A stretch of 64,000 nt of DNA, taken from assembly GCA_039030555.1 (NCBI GenBank), contig JBCCDY010000004.1, positions 62,001 through 126,000 of the forward strand, written 5' to 3'. This document shows positions 61,906-64,000 of this stretch, piece after piece. The DNA comes from JBCCDY01 sp039030555 (GTDB lineage: Bacteria > Bacteroidota > Bacteroidia > Cytophagales > Cyclobacteriaceae). The translations under genes and the position numbers were made by a program. The first letter of the stretch is position 1. Each line of letters begins with the position of its first letter. The notes below the pieces were generated by a model, which was given only the letters and a program-made list of their open reading frames with translations, did no database searches and was not told where the DNA came from.

Positions 61906-62691
61906 TTAATTTTTGCCTTCCAGTTCGTACTTATAGTCTCTAAAAGCACGGAAAATACCAGAAGCAATATAGGTTTGTTTTAGATCATCATTTAGCTCCT
62001 TCTCTTCAGTAGGATTACTTAAAAAACCGACTTCTACTAAAACGCTAGGCATAGCTGTTTTGTAAAGAACAATAAAACCCGCTTGTTTTACTCCCCTGCT
62101 TCTTCTCCCAACCCTCTTTTCAAATTGCTGTTCAATTTTGCTGGCCAAATTAAGACTGTTGTCAAGGTGTGCGCTTTGAAATAGGGAAAATAAGATGTGT
62201 GATTCAGGAGAGTTGGGATCAAAACCTTCATAACGCTCCTCATAATCTTCTTCTAGTAAAATGGACGAATTTTCTCTTTTAGCTACTTGTAAATTACTTT
62301 CCGACTTATGAACACCCATTACCCAGCTTTCAGTGCCTTTAACTTTAGAATTAGATATCCAATTGCAATGGATTGATATAAAAAGATCGGCACCGTTCTT
62401 GTTTGCTATTCTCGCACGATTGTCCAACTCGACAAAATTATCGTCTTTTCGAGTATAAATGACCTCTACATCCGGTAAGTATTCTTTAATTATTTCCCCC
62501 AGCTCGAGTGCTATATCCAGTGCAACATCCTTCTCGCGGGAAATTTCACCATGCGTACCAGGATCTTTCCCCCCATGCCCTGCATCGATTACGACTCGTT
62601 TTAGCCCGTATTCTTTAGTGTCTAGTGGCGTGAGTGAAGCTAATAATATAACTAACGTGGATAGGATTAGAGAAATAAGTTTTCTAACCAT
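61906..62691 (-). CDS. N-acetylmuramoyl-L-alanine amidase (Amidase_3, AmiC-like)
   Basis: This cleaves the lactyl amide between glycan and stem peptide. From the ATG at 62691 the 261-residue protein has a signal (ISLILSTLVILLASLTPL) and the zinc amidase motifs VVIDAGHGGKDPGTHG, SREKDVALDIALEL (Glu), FISIHCNW (His) and VLVEVGFLSNPTEEKEL. The frame continues to 62808, but that start would run into the lptD gene on the other strand, so 62691 is preferred. Confidence 0.94.
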   Translation of the reverse strand: MVRKLISLILSTLVILLASLTPLDTKEYGLKRVVIDAGHGGKDPGTHGEISREKDVALDIALELGEIIKEYLPDVEVIYTRKDDNFVELDNRARIANKNGADLFISIHCNWISNSKVKGTESWVMGVHKSESNLQVAKRENSSILLEEDYEERYEGFDPNSPESHILFSLFQSAHLDNSLNLASKIEQQFEKRVGRRSRGVKQAGFIVLYKTAMPSVLVEVGFLSNPTEEKELNDDLKQTYIASGIFRAFRDYKYELEGKN

Positions 62692-62764
62692 TGTTCGTTT
62701 GTTAATTTTAGTTCGTCTAATTTTATGCAAAAATCGGAATTTTTCAGAAAAAGAACAAAAATCA

Positions 62765-64000
62765 GTGTTTAAATTACTGATAGTCAATTTTTTATATTTA
62801 CTATCCATTACAAGTGTTTTCGCTCAAGGTTCAATTCCCGAAGATCTCTCAAAGTCCTTGCCGGATTCAGTGAAACAAGAAGCTCTAAATGCAACACAAG
62901 CCATACTGGATACTACTGATGTACAGGCTCTTATCGATACAACTAATACAGAGCCTGTAAATGAAGCCTTAGACTCAATAGCTGAGCCTCCGGCCCAACA
63001 AGGTGATATTAGTACAACCATTCAATATTCAGCCAGAGACTCTATAAAAACCGAGATAGGTACTCAACAAGTGTTTCTTTACGGTGATGCTCAAATTGAA
63101 TATGGAGATATCCGTTTGGAAGCGGATCAAATTGAAATCAATTATCGTACAAACACTTTAAAAGCAACCTATTCAGTAGACTCAACAGGTAAAAAGAGGG
63201 GGGTTCCTGTTTTTTCTGATGGCCCTGAAACATACGAAACCAATAAAATCGAATATAATTTCAAAACTAGAAAAGCATACATTACAGGTATCGTCACACA
63301 ACAAGGTGAAGCTTTTATGACGGGTGATACGGTTAAAAAGAATCAGGACGATGAGCTTTTTATCAAAACTGCGCGCTATACAACTTGTAATTTGGCTGAT
63401 CCACACTTCCACATACAATCTAATAAACTAAAGGTAATCCCGGGAAACAAATTAGTTTCCGGACCATTCAATCTTCATTTTAATAAGATCCCAACTATTT
63501 TAGGGTTCCCGTTTGGAATGTTTCCTTCCCCCAAAAAAAAGACGTCGGGAGTAATTTTTCCTTCATATGGTGAACAAAGGACGAGGGGTTTTTTCCTTCA
63601 GGATTTCGGATATTATTTCGCTGTTAATGATTATGTAAATCTTCGATTGACGGGAGAAGTCTTTACCAAAGGGGGCTGGGGTTTCACTGCAAACTCCAAC
63701 TATGTGAAACGTTATGCATATAATGGCAATGTAAATTTTCGTTATAGCTCCTTTCGTTCCGGAAACGAGGAAGACTCCCTTGCAACCAGAACTTTTTGGG
63801 TAAGTTGGAGTCATACACCACAAAGTCGGGGAAATAGTCGATTCTCCGCTAGTGTCAATGGTGGTTCTACACAGTTTAACTCACTAAATTTATTGAATGA
63901 CGTTCAGCAGCAGGTGAATTCTAATTTCACTTCTAATGTGTCCTATTCAGTAAACTTCCCAGGTACCCCGTTTAATCTTTCTACAAGTTTAAGACATAAT
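62765..64000 (+). CDS. lptD: LPS-assembly protein LptD-like (partial, cut by window end)
   Basis: This outer-membrane protein inserts lipopolysaccharide at the cell surface. From a GTG at 62765 it has 412 residues to the window end with a signal peptide (LIVNFLYLLSITSVFAQ), a low-complexity Thr/Asp-rich linker, an OstA jelly-roll domain (FLYGDAQIEYGDIRLEADQI, YTTCNLADPHFHIQSNKLKV) and the start of the barrel with KIPTILGFPFGMFPSPKKKT. No ATG fits the signal peptide, which fixes the GTG start. It is divergent from the amidase gene by 73 nt. Confidence 0.92.
   Translation, partial: MFKLLIVNFLYLLSITSVFAQGSIPEDLSKSLPDSVKQEALNATQAILDTTDVQALIDTTNTEPVNEALDSIAEPPAQQGDISTTIQYSARDSIKTEIGTQQVFLYGDAQIEYGDIRLEADQIEINYRTNTLKATYSVDSTGKKRGVPVFSDGPETYETNKIEYNFKTRKAYITGIVTQQGEAFMTGDTVKKNQDDELFIKTARYTTCNLADPHFHIQSNKLKVIPGNKLVSGPFNLHFNKIPTILGFPFGMFPSPKKKTSGVIFPSYGEQRTRGFFLQDFGYYFAVNDYVNLRLTGEVFTKGGWGFTANSNYVKRYAYNGNVNFRYSSFRSGNEEDSLATRTFWVSWSHTPQSRGNSRFSASVNGGSTQFNSLNLLNDVQQQVNSNFTSNVSYSVNFPGTPFNLSTSLRHN

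Noticed and set aside
1..64000. CRISPR arrays, prophage or insertion sequences
   Set aside because: No regularly spaced repeats, integrase, transposase or phage structural gene was seen on either strand.

Overview
The window reads as chromosome of a Bacteroidota bacterium, most likely a marine-type member of the Cytophagales. The grounds are a SusC/SusD pair, Bacteroidota promoters of the form TTG-N19-TAnnTTTG, frequent TTG and GTG starts with few Shine-Dalgarno sites, a Bacteroidota-type RpoB/RpoC, a TreS-maltokinase fusion, and many families typical of that phylum (SPFH plus ribbon-helix-helix, DUF1835, DUF2721, RidA lipoprotein). The genus is inference only. No phage, insertion sequence or CRISPR array was seen.

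Layout. 1-5.6 kb: the start of a beta-propeller sensor protein, then a SusD lipoprotein and a SusC TonB-dependent transporter, with palindromes upstream of the pair. 5.6-18.6 kb: one long minus-strand gene-expression block in transcription order tRNA-Tyr, tRNA-Gly, tRNA-Thr, tuf, tRNA-Trp, secE, nusG, rplK, rplA, rplJ, rplL, rpoB, rpoC. It has a near-perfect promoter before tRNA-Tyr, a terminator after tuf whose T-tract overlaps a second promoter in front of tRNA-Trp, and a terminator after rpoC. 18.6-25.2 kb: an M1 aminopeptidase, a biotin carrier protein, pyrH-frr, and the tightly packed operon ECF sigma - anti-sigma - gmk - nadD. 25.2-30.7 kb: a membrane protein, a GT2 glycosyltransferase, trehalose synthase/maltokinase and an acyl-CoA thioesterase. 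30.8-33.5 kb: a redox island (AhpD-like protein, cupredoxin, MarR regulator, peroxiredoxin, LMW phosphatase).

33.7-35.5 kb holds a compact four-gene operon of SPFH protein, a 50-residue DUF4177-like protein, a membrane PH-like protein and a 50-residue ribbon-helix-helix protein. A perfect palindrome precedes the first gene. This is the best candidate for a little-described system. 35.7-45 kb: mixed housekeeping genes (methyltransferase, MATE, NUDIX, rnhB, DUF302, gcvT, comB-like, secreted RidA, DUF1835, dtd, MazG-like). 45-48.6 kb: a nucleotidyltransferase with a small overlapping partner (toxin-antitoxin-like), a membrane protein, a phosphatase and an oxidoreductase. 48.8-54.5 kb: a large aldonolactone-oxidase-like flavoprotein, an orphan DUF433 antitoxin-like gene joined to an EF-hand lipoprotein, and small envelope and thioredoxin-like genes. 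54.5-64 kb: an IscA-like protein without its C-terminal cysteines, folB, DivIVA-like and WD40 proteins, a phosphopantetheinyl transferase, an acyl-CoA carboxylase subunit, and the envelope genes MlaD-like, AmiC-like and lptD (cut by the window end).

Two copies of an ~80-bp intergenic repeat (33621-33700 and, inverted, 44887-44967) were found. All assignments come from reading the sequence; no database search was run.
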